57,254 nt of DNA from an uncultured Lachnospiraceae bacterium (GCA_947305245.1 CAMZDG010000020.1:1-57254); one strand, 5' to 3'. Positions 42,719 through 51,392 are shown, numbered from the stretch's first letter. A program made the numbers and translations. Notes: generated from the sequence alone by a model not told the origin.

Positions 42719-42793
42719 ATGACCAATTACTGTATTGATTATGAAAATGTGGCTAATGGTGGATTTGACAGGATAGAAGGTTTCGCCAGTTAA
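42719..42793 (+). pseudogene. Remnant of a NYN/PIN-like domain gene
   Basis: A 24-codon frame, TNYCIDYENVANGGFDRIEG, matches the start of NYN/PIN-like ribonuclease proteins, which typically begin (Y)YIDYENV...GL.GI with the first catalytic Asp in IDYENV. The reading stops immediately after the first motif and no continuation is visible in any frame before the terminator at 42809. It looks like the stub left by a deletion, or possibly a tiny independent ORF. Confidence 0.45.
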
Positions 42794-42808
42794 ATGAATA
42801 AAGATTTC

Positions 42809-42848
42809 GACCTCCGAGCGGTTCTGTTCCGTCACGGAGGTCTTTTTC
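42809..42848 (+). terminator. Terminator of the defence operon
   Basis: Perfect 8-bp arms GACCTCCG (42809-42816) and CGGAGGTC (42835-42842) with TCTTTTTCTT following. It lies between the + strand defence genes and the convergent XRE gene. Confidence 0.85.
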
Positions 42849-43613
42849 TTATGATAACGAAATTATATCATCAAATTTATCGGAAAATGCCGTCTTAACA
42901 TACTCTTCTTTTATGACAGACAGGGTTGATGTGTCAATCAGTATAAGCGAGATATACATTGCAATGGCTGATGGCGCATTAGCCTTTAACATATCATAGA
43001 GGGTTTGAGAATCGGTAACAAAGGAGTATTTTGTATTGATTCCGGCAGGCATTAAAACAAGTTGTGCGTAATATTGGTACATACGGTGCAGGAGACTGTT
43101 TTTATCAATCCCCCACTCTTCTCCGTTTACGGTAGTAAAGTTGAAGTACCAATGCGTTATCTTCTCGTCTATTATTTCTACATCTAAATCATAACGACTA
43201 ATGTTATTGCCATCGGATGTTCCCTTCAAAGTCCATTTCATATTGCTTTTTGAAAGAGCAGAAGTTATTGTTGCCATAGCAAGTTTTTCAAATTCCAAGC
43301 CCCAGTTTCGGCTATTTCTGTCAGGGGTAGAATCGGAATCACTCATAATGGAGTATTTTGATACATCATATCCTGCGGCATCCAGCAAGTCTTCATAAGA
43401 TACACCATTAGCAGCTACGGCTGCTATTTTTTTTAGGGTGGATGGAATGGGTGCCTTGTCAATACGCCTATTCAGGTGTTTACAGATATATGCTGTCGAT
43501 AAGCCACAGTCTTTAGCAAATTCTGTCTGAGTTCTGCCGCCCTGCGCTTTTGCAAGAAGCTCTGCGTATCTTTCGATATTAAATTCACGGTCGGCACTTA
43601 CAGCCTTGCTCAT
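42849..43613 (-). CDS. XRE-family regulator with unknown C-terminal domain
   Basis: A 254-aa protein. Residues 10-70 are a helix-turn-helix (AQGGRTQTEFAKDCGLSTAY followed by ICKHLNR). The C-terminal 150 residues carry the core GLEFEKLAMATITSALSKSN and a beta-rich part (HWYFNFTTVNGEEWGIDKNS). That part recalls a ligand-binding or nuclease-like fold, but I cannot name it. It is divergent from the recombinase genes; the 345-base gap between them holds a promoter flanked by an 11-bp inverted repeat. It is the obvious candidate repressor of excision. Start ATG 43613 has AGGACGGTGA upstream. Confidence 0.75.
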   Translation of the reverse strand: MSKAVSADREFNIERYAELLAKAQGGRTQTEFAKDCGLSTAYICKHLNRRIDKAPIPSTLKKIAAVAANGVSYEDLLDAAGYDVSKYSIMSDSDSTPDRNSRNWGLEFEKLAMATITSALSKSNMKWTLKGTSDGNNISRYDLDVEIIDEKITHWYFNFTTVNGEEWGIDKNSLLHRMYQYYAQLVLMPAGINTKYSFVTDSQTLYDMLKANAPSAIAMYISLILIDTSTLSVIKEEYVKTAFSDKFDDIISLS

Positions 43614-43958
43614 AATATCACCGTCCTAATTATTATTTTCCTTTTACTCTTCCATATTTATATATGAATGAAAAATCGCATATCGGATTGTTTTTATTAT
43701 ATTCGCCACTTTGTATTAGGTCAATAAAAACAAGAATTATGTTCTTATTATGATTTAATGCTTGACTTATTGTATATTATGTCTATAATGTTATTAGAAC
43801 ATAATTAAAACATATAGAATATGCTTATCACGAAAGTGCAATACAATAAGCACACAAAATATACATTATATATTGAAATACAATGTGAGTTTACTTTCTG
43901 AAAAAATGAACAATAATATAGTTAGAAGGATAAAAATCAGTTTTAAGAAGGTGTATGA
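43614..43958. promoter_or_regulatory. 345-base divergent control region of the recombinase operon
   Basis: A very AT-rich gap without a convincing gene. It holds TTGACT (43762-43767), a 16-base spacer and TATAAT (43784-43789), reading toward the recombinases. The promoter is bracketed by AATTATGTTCT (43735-43745) and its exact reverse complement AGAACATAATT (43796-43806). The arrangement suits a repressor that occupies both arms and closes the promoter. About 150 bases of leader follow before the first recombinase. Confidence 0.65.
43735..43806 (+). repeat. Perfect 11-bp inverted repeat flanking the recombinase promoter
   Basis: Arms 43735-43745 and 43796-43806 are exact reverse complements, with 50 bases between them that contain both promoter boxes. 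Likely operators for the adjacent XRE protein; an invertible promoter is a less likely alternative because the segment is so short. Confidence 0.7.
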
Positions 43959-45071
43959 ATGAGCTTTTGTTTTACACAGAAAATTGTAGATGCCGGAATA
44001 ACATGGTTTCTAATCCTGTGCTCCGAGAGTATGAGCATCCTTGTTGAGCCGACAAAATACCTAAAGCATAAGACCAGAGAACACTGCTCTCCGAATACCG
44101 TTCAGAAGATAGCTTATTCCATAACATATTACTACTGCTTCCTTAATGAACGGGGATTAACGGTTGAGCAGGTTTTGAAAATGAAATATGCAGCGCAGCA
44201 CGACCATTTTGTTGATTTTCTCTATTGGGTACAGGCTGGGAATAACAGCGACCGAAATAAAATGCCCAATAATAAAACCTGTAACAGCTATCTTCAGGCA
44301 GTATTTGGATACTATGAGTTTCTTCTGCTGGAACATGAAAATGCTGGCGATATCAAGGTATTAGAAGACAGGGATATCAGCTATAACGGAACCGCAGGTG
44401 TTAGGTTCCGACGAAGTGTAAAAGCCTTTCGTGGCTACTTGACCGAAGAGGACAGCGTTGGAAGAACTATAGAAGAGGATAAGATTCTGGTTTTACTGGA
44501 AGCCTCCGATAGTCTCCGAAACAAGTTGCTGATACTCCTGCTTGCGGAAACGGGGTTCAGAATCGGAGAAATCCTTGGAATCAGGTATGCACAGGACATT
44601 GATTATGAAAAACATACTATTAAGGTGGCGTATCGAGAAGATAACGAGAATGATGCCCGTGCTAAGAATGCTGAGATACGAAGAGCCAAGATAAGCGATG
44701 AAACCTTTGAACTTATGATGTATTACATTTCAGAAAACCGCAGAATACTGGATAAATCGGAATATCTATTTGTGAATCTTTCAGGCATCACAAAAGGTCA
44801 GCCCTTGACTAAAAATGGAGTTAATTCAGCATTTGGACTACTTGAAAAAAAGACCGGTATAAAAGTGACAGCACATATGCTCAGACACTATTTTGCTAAT
44901 GAACGTAGGAAAAACGGATGGAGCATGGAGAAGATATCTAAGGCTTTAGGGCATAAACAGATAGCAACGACCGAGAAGTATATGAACATTGAAGATGAAG
45001 AGATGTCGGAAGCAATGGAGCAGTATTATAACGAAAACTCAGGGCTTTATGACATTTCAAAAATAATTTAA
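43959..45071 (+). CDS. Tyrosine recombinase 1 (Tn554 TnpA-like)
   Basis: A 370-aa integrase, close in size to Tn554 TnpA. A SAM-like N-terminal core-binding domain is followed by the catalytic domain with Arg in LLAETGFRIGEILGIR, His-x-x-Arg in TAHMLRHYFANERR, and the C-terminal GHKQIATTEKYMNI with His and the nucleophilic Tyr. All catalytic residues are present. ATG 43959 follows AAGAAGGTGTATGA. It is the first of three recombinases transcribed together from the promoter near 43762. In Tn554, TnpA and TnpB are both required for transposition. Confidence 0.92.
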   Translation: MSFCFTQKIVDAGITWFLILCSESMSILVEPTKYLKHKTREHCSPNTVQKIAYSITYYYCFLNERGLTVEQVLKMKYAAQHDHFVDFLYWVQAGNNSDRNKMPNNKTCNSYLQAVFGYYEFLLLEHENAGDIKVLEDRDISYNGTAGVRFRRSVKAFRGYLTEEDSVGRTIEEDKILVLLEASDSLRNKLLILLLAETGFRIGEILGIRYAQDIDYEKHTIKVAYREDNENDARAKNAEIRRAKISDETFELMMYYISENRRILDKSEYLFVNLSGITKGQPLTKNGVNSAFGLLEKKTGIKVTAHMLRHYFANERRKNGWSMEKISKALGHKQIATTEKYMNIEDEEMSEAMEQYYNENSGLYDISKII

Positions 45072-45090
45072 ATCCAAGGAGGAAATTGTT

Positions 45091-45318
45091 ATGAAGAGAA
45101 TTTACAGTGTTCAGTTCCATGTGAAGCCGAAGAAAAAGGTTCACACTTACTGGTTTACAGACCATCAGAAAGCAAAAAATTTTCTGGAATCTGTAAAGAT
45201 GCATCCTAATGTGCTTGACTATGAGATGTTTTCAATGGATGCGGATGTTTATGAGGGATATGAAGATGGCATGGAAGCCCCTCTTGTGCAGATGGATGAA
45301 TCAAACAGGAATTGGTAA
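45091..45318 (+). CDS. Small protein between recombinases 1 and 2
   Basis: A 75-aa protein, MKRIYSVQFHVKPKKKVHTY..., with a basic N-terminal half and an acidic C terminus (DADVYEGYEDGMEAP). It has an excellent ribosome site (AAGGAGGAAATTGTT) and is packed 19 bases after recombinase 1 and 15 bases before recombinase 2. It may be a directionality or accessory factor of the recombinase complex, which is inference from position only. No domain is recognised. Confidence 0.7.
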   Translation: MKRIYSVQFHVKPKKKVHTYWFTDHQKAKNFLESVKMHPNVLDYEMFSMDADVYEGYEDGMEAPLVQMDESNRNW

Positions 45319-45333
45319 ATCAGAGGATATAAG

Positions 45334-47313
45334 ATGGGAAAGATTTTGCAGATAGTTCCACAACTTAATATAGACCGGTTGTATGAACAACTGTCTGTAA
45401 GTAAAGGAGTTACAGGAAAAGCGCAGGAATTCGTTGCGGAGTATCTTTTGGATTGCGGCATAGATTCATTGGATGCTATCACAGCGGAAGACCTGTTGGA
45501 TTACAGGAAATATGTTCGTTCTCTTCTTATGAAAAAGGAACAAAAGGCATATTACGAAAACCTGTTGGAACAGGTATGTTTTGCATACCTTATATCAATG
45601 AATCCGCAGTTGGCTGAAACTGCTGCAGAGATACTGAAATCCTCTGCAATAAGAAATAAAACCATAGGATTTATGCTTATCAGCGGTATCGGCTCTGTGG
45701 ATGATATTGATTATGAACTTCGCAACAATTATCAAGGGTACCTTAATGCAACGCTTTCGGCGAAGGTAACAGAATATGTAAAGGCAATGGACAAACTTAA
45801 GATGGAGTCCATAAGACGGGATAACCAAGAGAATCCTCTGCGTATTCCAACATTGAAATATGAAAACAAGAAGATATTTCTGCTCTATCATCCGTCATAT
45901 AAGCTGGCAATGACATTCTATTATGTGCAGGATAAGGAAGAGCTTGTGTTTGATTTCTCTATTGCTACATCGGCAATTCTGAAACGTCAGATATTCAAGA
46001 TGCTTAACTATGTCCTTGAAACCAAGGAGAACTGGCACGACCGAAGGGAACGTTTCATTATTCCGCTTAAGCTCTTTTATCAATACTGCATTCAGCACGG
46101 TGTTGATGATATCGAACAGATTACGGAACAGCAGATTTGGGGATTTCGTCAGAGTATAGATGGTAAAGTAGGCACAAAGACGGATACATATATGCAGCTT
46201 GTTGATAACATCCGGAAATATCTGTTTTTAGAAGCCAAGAATACTAACTGGACGGCTAATGCGTGGTATTTGGAGCGGTTTAATTTTGAGGACGGAAGGA
46301 TGAATCCTGCTCGTGAGATAAGACGCTTCACGTTCGGACAAATTGAAAACAAAAAGAACCGTGACCTGCTGAAAATTTATATGAAGTATCAGCTTGGGGT
46401 CAGTCAGAAGTCCTCAATTCAGACTATACGGGGGCAGTATTACGATATTCTTGCATTTTTACTGTATTTAGACGGCGTAGGAATAAGTGCGGTGGCTGTT
46501 TCGGCAGAGGATATGGAAAAATACATCAATTTTCTGGATGATAAAGGGATTCAGCCTGAAGGATTTAATCGGGCACTTATATCTATCGCAAGATTTTATG
46601 GATATATTGTTACCACCAAAGAAATATCAAAAGCTCCGCTGTACTTTGACTATTATTTTAAGAATACATATTCAAGACATAATGACCGTGCGGTATCAGA
46701 AGAAAGTCAAAGAGAAATACTTCATAATTTGAAGAAGTTCCCTGTTCATTTACGGCTTATGTACCTGAACCTATGGTGTATCGGGCTTCGTATCAATGAG
46801 GTATGTGTGATTAAAGGCGGTGCATATTACTGGGACGGGAACGATGCGTGGATAAAGATATATCAGAACAAGATGAAGACGGAAAAATACGTGCCGATAC
46901 CCGCTCTGCTATATCAGGCAATGATGAAATATATCACGGAACACGATATCGGAGCAGATGAATATGTTTTCAAAAACAAAAGGGGCGGTGCCTATGATGC
47001 CGGAACCTTCTGCAAACAGTTTAAGCGTTGTCTTGAAGATGTAGGTATAAAGAACTATGACTTCAAATCACACGATTTCAGACATACAGTAGGAACTTAC
47101 TTATATGCGCACGGAGCATCTATCGAAGCGATTAGGGATTATCTCGGACATAAAGAATCCGACATGACAAAACAATATTTGGATTATATGTCAGATATTA
47201 TAGATGCCGCTAATGAGGAGTATTTTACATCTCGACCGAACAAGCTGGCGAAGATGGCAAATAAAAAGGGAGGCAAGCAAAATGGATGTAAAAATCTATC
47301 TTCGGGAACTTAA
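45334..47313 (+). CDS. Tyrosine recombinase 2 (Tn554 TnpB-like)
   Basis: A 659-aa recombinase, about the size of Tn554 TnpB (roughly 630 aa). The first 440 residues include a long N-terminal region of unknown detail and a core-binding domain. The catalytic domain has Arg in LWCIGLRINEVCVIKGG, His-x-x-Arg in SHDFRHTVGTYLYAHG, and YLGHKESDMTKQYLDYM with the nucleophilic Tyr. The set is intact. It overlaps recombinase 3 by 32 bases, indicating coupled translation. Confidence 0.92.
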   Translation: MGKILQIVPQLNIDRLYEQLSVSKGVTGKAQEFVAEYLLDCGIDSLDAITAEDLLDYRKYVRSLLMKKEQKAYYENLLEQVCFAYLISMNPQLAETAAEILKSSAIRNKTIGFMLISGIGSVDDIDYELRNNYQGYLNATLSAKVTEYVKAMDKLKMESIRRDNQENPLRIPTLKYENKKIFLLYHPSYKLAMTFYYVQDKEELVFDFSIATSAILKRQIFKMLNYVLETKENWHDRRERFIIPLKLFYQYCIQHGVDDIEQITEQQIWGFRQSIDGKVGTKTDTYMQLVDNIRKYLFLEAKNTNWTANAWYLERFNFEDGRMNPAREIRRFTFGQIENKKNRDLLKIYMKYQLGVSQKSSIQTIRGQYYDILAFLLYLDGVGISAVAVSAEDMEKYINFLDDKGIQPEGFNRALISIARFYGYIVTTKEISKAPLYFDYYFKNTYSRHNDRAVSEESQREILHNLKKFPVHLRLMYLNLWCIGLRINEVCVIKGGAYYWDGNDAWIKIYQNKMKTEKYVPIPALLYQAMMKYITEHDIGADEYVFKNKRGGAYDAGTFCKQFKRCLEDVGIKNYDFKSHDFRHTVGTYLYAHGASIEAIRDYLGHKESDMTKQYLDYMSDIIDAANEEYFTSRPNKLAKMANKKGGKQNGCKNLSSGT

Positions 47314-48775
47314 CTGCTATATGGAAGCGAGTGACGAAATGAAGCAACATAAGCTCTTCTGTCCTGACAGATGCTTTGATTTATCGAAACTTGGGAACAG
47401 GTGGATGGTATTTCAGATGGATGCCTTTATACGTGACAGAGGTATGAAGCTCTCTCCGTTAAGCATAAGAGCAGATTTATACCCGTTTAATCTCCTATGC
47501 GATTTTGTTAATGAAGAATGTCCTGAGTTGGATTCTTTATCAGATACCACTGAAGAGGTGCTGATTAAAAAAGCCAAGGTATGGCTTTTGAAGAGCGGGA
47601 AGAATCTGACACAGAAGCGTAAAAAAACATCTTCCGGTAAAACAGAAGTTTCAGATTCTGACCTTATTAAATATATAAGGAAGATATATCGCTATCTGAA
47701 CCCAACAAATACAACGTTCAATTATAAAAGCGATAGGTGGTATCTGAAGGCCGCTCCTTTTGATATTAAGAGTAATCCTACAAAGGCTGTGGATAGTATT
47801 TCTTTTGAAAAGATACCGCAGCCGCAAATAAGGAATGAGATAAAGGATGTGATATATATTCATCTTTCGGATGTCGCTTTGGGTACAGTATGTGCAGAAT
47901 TGACTGCAATAAACAGATTCAGTCAATACCTTGCAGATAGATACCCCGAAGTGGAGTCTCTTAACGATATTGACAGGGAGCTACTCGAACAATACTTAAT
48001 TCATACGCATACCGAGGCAACGGGAAGGAAGTCCTACAGCAAAGAGCTTTGTCATTTAAGGAGTTTGCTTATAACCGCAGGGAAAACCCTTGAAAATAAG
48101 GAACTTGAACATATCTTCTATCAGGATGATATCGGTAAAGTGCCTGCAAAACTGTATAAGATATATTCGGATGCCGAGATAAAGAGACTGAATGCTGCAA
48201 TAGTTGAGGGCGATGAACAAATTGCCAGGGTGCTTATTTTACATCAGTTGTTGGGAACTCGTATATCAGACACATTAACACTTAAGCAGGATGCGGTATT
48301 TAAGGGAAAGAACGGAAAACTGTTTATCCGCATTAAGCAGGTTAAGACAGGGAAAACATACCAAAAAGCCATAAACGACGATGTAAAAAACCTGTTTGAC
48401 AAGGCTTGTGATTATACAAAAGAAAACTATGGCGAGCGTGAGTACGTATTTGTGAATGATATGGAGCCTGACAAACCGATGCAGTACGGAAGAATCCAGT
48501 ATCAGATTATGGCTATGGTTCAGAAGAACGACCTTAGAGATGATAACGGGGAGTTGTTCGGTGTGGGAACACATATCTGGCGGCATTGCTACGGCAAGCG
48601 TCTTACGGAGATGCATATAGATGATGTGACCATCGCAAAGCTCATGGGGCACTCCAATACATCAAGTCTTAAATATTATAGAAAAATCGGAAATCAGATG
48701 CTTGCGGATGAAACCCGAAACATGCGTACAACTATGGATGGTATGTTGAAGGAGATAATAGATGACTGGGAATAG
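47282..48775 (+). CDS. Tyrosine recombinase 3
   Basis: A 497-aa recombinase that is extra to the classic Tn554 set. Catalytic residues are in HQLLGTRISDTLTLKQDAV (Arg), HIWRHCYGKRLTEMHIDDV (His-x-x-Arg) and AKLMGHSNTSSLKYYRKI (His and Tyr). The first 300 residues hold an N-terminal domain and core-binding region. ATG 47282 (MDVKIYLRELNCYM) follows GGGAGGCAAGCAA inside the end of recombinase 2; the longer frame from 47204 lacks a ribosome site. Its role may be in the coupled recombination complex, as in trio-type elements. Confidence 0.9.
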   Translation: MDVKIYLRELNCYMEASDEMKQHKLFCPDRCFDLSKLGNRWMVFQMDAFIRDRGMKLSPLSIRADLYPFNLLCDFVNEECPELDSLSDTTEEVLIKKAKVWLLKSGKNLTQKRKKTSSGKTEVSDSDLIKYIRKIYRYLNPTNTTFNYKSDRWYLKAAPFDIKSNPTKAVDSISFEKIPQPQIRNEIKDVIYIHLSDVALGTVCAELTAINRFSQYLADRYPEVESLNDIDRELLEQYLIHTHTEATGRKSYSKELCHLRSLLITAGKTLENKELEHIFYQDDIGKVPAKLYKIYSDAEIKRLNAAIVEGDEQIARVLILHQLLGTRISDTLTLKQDAVFKGKNGKLFIRIKQVKTGKTYQKAINDDVKNLFDKACDYTKENYGEREYVFVNDMEPDKPMQYGRIQYQIMAMVQKNDLRDDNGELFGVGTHIWRHCYGKRLTEMHIDDVTIAKLMGHSNTSSLKYYRKIGNQMLADETRNMRTTMDGMLKEIIDDWE

Positions 48776-48835
48776 ACGAAACAAACATACAATATCACAC
48801 ACAAAAAACAGGATATATAAGAAATACATTTCCTG

Positions 48836-48876
48836 TTTACCGAGTGAAATTACGAACGACAATATAAATAGAGAGG
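48836..48876 (+). repeat. Third copy of the TTACGAACGACAAT element
   Basis: TTTACCGAGTGAAA, the core TTACGAACGACAAT (48850-48863), then ATAAATAGAGAGG. It is the fullest copy: its left half matches the second copy at 26137-26164, and its right half the first copy at 26099-26124. It ends at the ribosome site of the DUF6262 gene. Confidence 0.75.
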
Positions 48877-48888
48877 GAGGTGAAATCA

Positions 48889-49278
48889 GTGGAGAAGCAT
48901 GAACACATGGTTATTCAGAACCGCAAGAATAGTCAGGATAAGGTGAATAAAGCCATCGCTGCAATGAACAAGATGTTTAACGATGATGAGCAGATAGTGG
49001 TTTGCACACTCGTAAAGAAGACAGGGTTATCAAGAGCGTTTTTTTACAATAATGAAGCGGTACATGATGAACTGGTCAGATTACAAGAATTACAGGCTGG
49101 CAAGTCTTTCGTAGCTCCGCAGAAGGTCGTAATTAACAAAGCGATGGATAAAGAAATAGAGCTTCTGAAGAAGAAACTTGCAGAGAAGGATGCAGTAATA
49201 GCCCAGTTGAATGCAGAGATTCAAAAGCTCAGAAAAACAGCACAGGCAAACTTAGTATCAACATTAAAGGATTTATAG
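48889..49278 (+). CDS. DUF6262 / TnpC-like recombinase accessory protein
   Basis: A 129-aa protein. A helix-turn-helix-like region (DEQIVVCTLVKKTGLSRAFF) is followed by a long coiled coil (EIELLKKKLAEKDAVIAQLN). It fits DUF6262, the group to which Tn554 TnpC-like proteins (about 125 aa) belong; TnpC affects orientation and frequency of transposition in Tn554. The GTG start at 48889 is eight bases from GGGAGG; a GTG at 48880 lies inside that site. It heads the partition-sigma run of genes. Confidence 0.85.
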   Translation: MEKHEHMVIQNRKNSQDKVNKAIAAMNKMFNDDEQIVVCTLVKKTGLSRAFFYNNEAVHDELVRLQELQAGKSFVAPQKVVINKAMDKEIELLKKKLAEKDAVIAQLNAEIQKLRKTAQANLVSTLKDL

Positions 49279-49290
49279 GAGGGAAAAGAC

Positions 49291-50199
49291 ATGGAAGCAA
49301 TTTTTGTAGGAGTGGATTACGGGAACGGTAACACCAAGGGAGACACTGGCTTCGTAATGCAGTCAGGTGTTAAGAGGTTGGCTACAAAGCCGCCGATTGA
49401 GACTAAAGCATTAAGTTGGAACGGTCAGCATTATGCTGTAGGCGCACCTAAGATGGAGATACAAAAATCCAAGTTGGACAACGAAGATATGTTGATAGCA
49501 TCAATGGCTGCTATTGCAGAGAAGCTCAAAACCTTGGGAATAACATCAGGCGAGATACGTTTGGGGGTAGGATTACCGCTCACTATGATGGGTAAGGAAA
49601 AAAGGGATTGTCATGACTATTATATGAGGAATCGCAAGCTGAACTTCAGATATGAAGGAGTTAATTATTCGGTGTATATCATCAGCGTTGATGTTTTTCC
49701 GCAGGGATATGCGGCGATTGTTAATCGGCTTGGTACATTCGGAATGACAACGGTTGTTGTTGATGTGGGTAGCTGGACGGTAGATATTCTTCCGATAACT
49801 GAAGGTCAGCCTGATGTGAGCCGTTGCAAGAGTCTTTCGCTTGGAACATTTACGGCAATGGCTGAGATTAACGAGAATCTCCGTCAGAAGTTTGGAGAAG
49901 AGGCAGACGTAGCGATAATTAAGGATGTAATGGTACACGGAACCAGTAACATCAATCGGGAATACCTCGAAGTAATTCGAGAAGGGCTTTACGGATATGT
50001 TGATGGCGTTATGAACAGCCTGAAGACACTTAAGTTTAACTCCACTCTCACCGAGTTTGTGTTTTTGGGCGGTGGAGCCTCTGTTATAAAGAACTTTGGC
50101 AGAGATTTAGGTGAGAATGTCACAATTATTGAAGATGTTTGTATAAACGCCAAGGGATATGAGGATATCCTTCAACACAAGTATAAGGCGGTGAGTTGA
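49291..50199 (+). CDS. ParM/StbA-like actin-family partition ATPase
   Basis: A 302-aa actin-like ATPase. Phosphate-1 motif VGVDYGNGNTKGDTGF (residues about 7-22), phosphate-2 VVVDVGSWTVDILPI (about 158-172) and the adenosine motif FVFLGGGASVIKNFG (about 257-271) are all visible. ParM-like filaments push DNA copies apart in plasmids, so here it would stabilise the excised circular form. It is 12 bases after the TnpC-like gene and overlaps the next gene at TGATG. Other actin-like relatives (Alp family) are possible. Confidence 0.88.
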   Translation: MEAIFVGVDYGNGNTKGDTGFVMQSGVKRLATKPPIETKALSWNGQHYAVGAPKMEIQKSKLDNEDMLIASMAAIAEKLKTLGITSGEIRLGVGLPLTMMGKEKRDCHDYYMRNRKLNFRYEGVNYSVYIISVDVFPQGYAAIVNRLGTFGMTTVVVDVGSWTVDILPITEGQPDVSRCKSLSLGTFTAMAEINENLRQKFGEEADVAIIKDVMVHGTSNINREYLEVIREGLYGYVDGVMNSLKTLKFNSTLTEFVFLGGGASVIKNFGRDLGENVTIIEDVCINAKGYEDILQHKYKAVS

Positions 50200-50531
50200 T
50201 GAAGCAGAAGACGGTGCGTTTTTATGATGATGCGCCGGATGATATGAGCGCATTGAAAATACTTAATGAATGCAGAAAATACGGATTTAGCAGTGCCCGT
50301 GAATTGGTGATTGCTGCTATTAACAGATACGCCCAAGGGGACAATACAAGTTACCTTGGAATCAACAGTAAGGATATAGATGAACTGTCTGATAAGATAG
50401 TCAAGAAATTAAAAAATATGAATGTGACCATCAGTAGTGATTGTGGTCTTACGGAGGAAAAAAATAATGAAAACGGCACGGATAACAATGAGAACTACCA
50501 GAAGGCTATTAGTTTTATGGATACTTTATAA
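50199..50531 (+). CDS. ParR-like small DNA-binding partner of the actin-like protein
   Basis: A 110-aa protein with MKQKTVRFYDDAPDDMSALK and ILNECRKYGFSSARELVIAA near the N terminus, which looks like a ribbon-helix-helix. It has an acidic C-terminal tail (ENGTDNNENYQ). Start ATG 50199 overlaps the stop of the preceding gene. Small DNA-binding proteins coupled to ParM are ParR-type centromere binders. Its binding site may be the repeated TTACGAACGACAAT element nearby (inference). Confidence 0.75.
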   Translation: MKQKTVRFYDDAPDDMSALKILNECRKYGFSSARELVIAAINRYAQGDNTSYLGINSKDIDELSDKIVKKLKNMNVTISSDCGLTEEKNNENGTDNNENYQKAISFMDTL

Positions 50532-50551
50532 AAATATAAGGAGGGTAACTT

Positions 50552-51376
50552 ATGGCGGAACAATATACAAATGAAGAGCTTGTAAGGCTGTATAATAAAG
50601 AAAAAGAAAAAAAGAATATATACAAATCAGAACAAATATTACAGCAGATTTTTGATAGAAATCATGGGGTTATCGAAACACGCATATCTATATGGTCAGT
50701 TTATAAAAAAGATTTAACCTATCATGAGAAAGAAGAGTTAAGGCATCTTGCAAAAATTGCTATATGGGAAGCAGTTGAGTCTTATGATAATAAAAGAGGA
50801 ACTGCGTTTATAACTTATGCCGTATGGAAGATTGATTCAAAAATACGGGATTGGCTAAGAGATGAGCATTTAATACACATACCGGATGCTATTCAAAGTT
50901 ATTGTTCAAAATACAAGGATATAATAACGAGGTATCAGCAGAAAAATAATGGTGAAACTCCTTCAGAAGAATACATTAGAAAGTTGTTGGATGTCGGCGA
51001 AAAAACATTTCAGTCAATTAAAGCTGCTCTGGAAATATACGAAATAACAAGATTTGATGAGGAAGATGATAAGGTGCAGAACCAAGTTGAGAAAAAAGCC
51101 GATGATAAAGATATTCTATTAGATATATTGATTAGTGAAAATGCAGAGGAGTTTTCTCAAATAATTTGGAAACTTAAAAACAGAAATGAAAGAATAGTTA
51201 TTATAGAACATTTTTACAATGATATGGAATATGTTGAAATAGCAAAGCGTCTTAAAGTAACAAAGCAAAGAGTAAATACGATACAAAAGAAGGCTTTTGA
51301 GCATTTGAGAGCAATGCCAGAAGTAATAAATTTAGCTAAAGAAATTGGAATACGAATAAAACCTTTGGATTCTTAA
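50552..51376 (+). CDS. Sigma-70-like RNA polymerase sigma factor
   Basis: A 274-aa protein with a sigma-70 pattern. Region 2 resembles LRHLAKIAIWEAVESYDNKR followed by GTAFITYAVWKIDSKIRDWL. Region 4 (MEYVEIAKRLKVTKQRVNTI) is a helix-turn-helix. Region 3 is replaced by a charged, weakly conserved stretch. It is the last gene of the element, so it could direct transcription of element genes or of host genes after transfer. ATG 50552 follows AAGGAGGGTAACTT. Confidence 0.85.
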   Translation: MAEQYTNEELVRLYNKEKEKKNIYKSEQILQQIFDRNHGVIETRISIWSVYKKDLTYHEKEELRHLAKIAIWEAVESYDNKRGTAFITYAVWKIDSKIRDWLRDEHLIHIPDAIQSYCSKYKDIITRYQQKNNGETPSEEYIRKLLDVGEKTFQSIKAALEIYEITRFDEEDDKVQNQVEKKADDKDILLDILISENAEEFSQIIWKLKNRNERIVIIEHFYNDMEYVEIAKRLKVTKQRVNTIQKKAFEHLRAMPEVINLAKEIGIRIKPLDS

Positions 51377-51392
51377 ATCTGAAGGTTTTTTT
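51358..51392 (+). terminator. Terminator at the right end of the element
   Basis: AAACCTT pairs with AAGGTTT, and an inner GGATT/AATCT stem extends it, followed by a T7 run. The stem starts within the last codons of the sigma gene. Confidence 0.75.

Noticed and set aside
43746..43795. Invertible promoter (phase switch)
   Set aside because: Kept only as an alternative: 50 bases between arms is very short for a tyrosine recombinase inversion, and an operator pair for the adjacent XRE protein explains it more simply.
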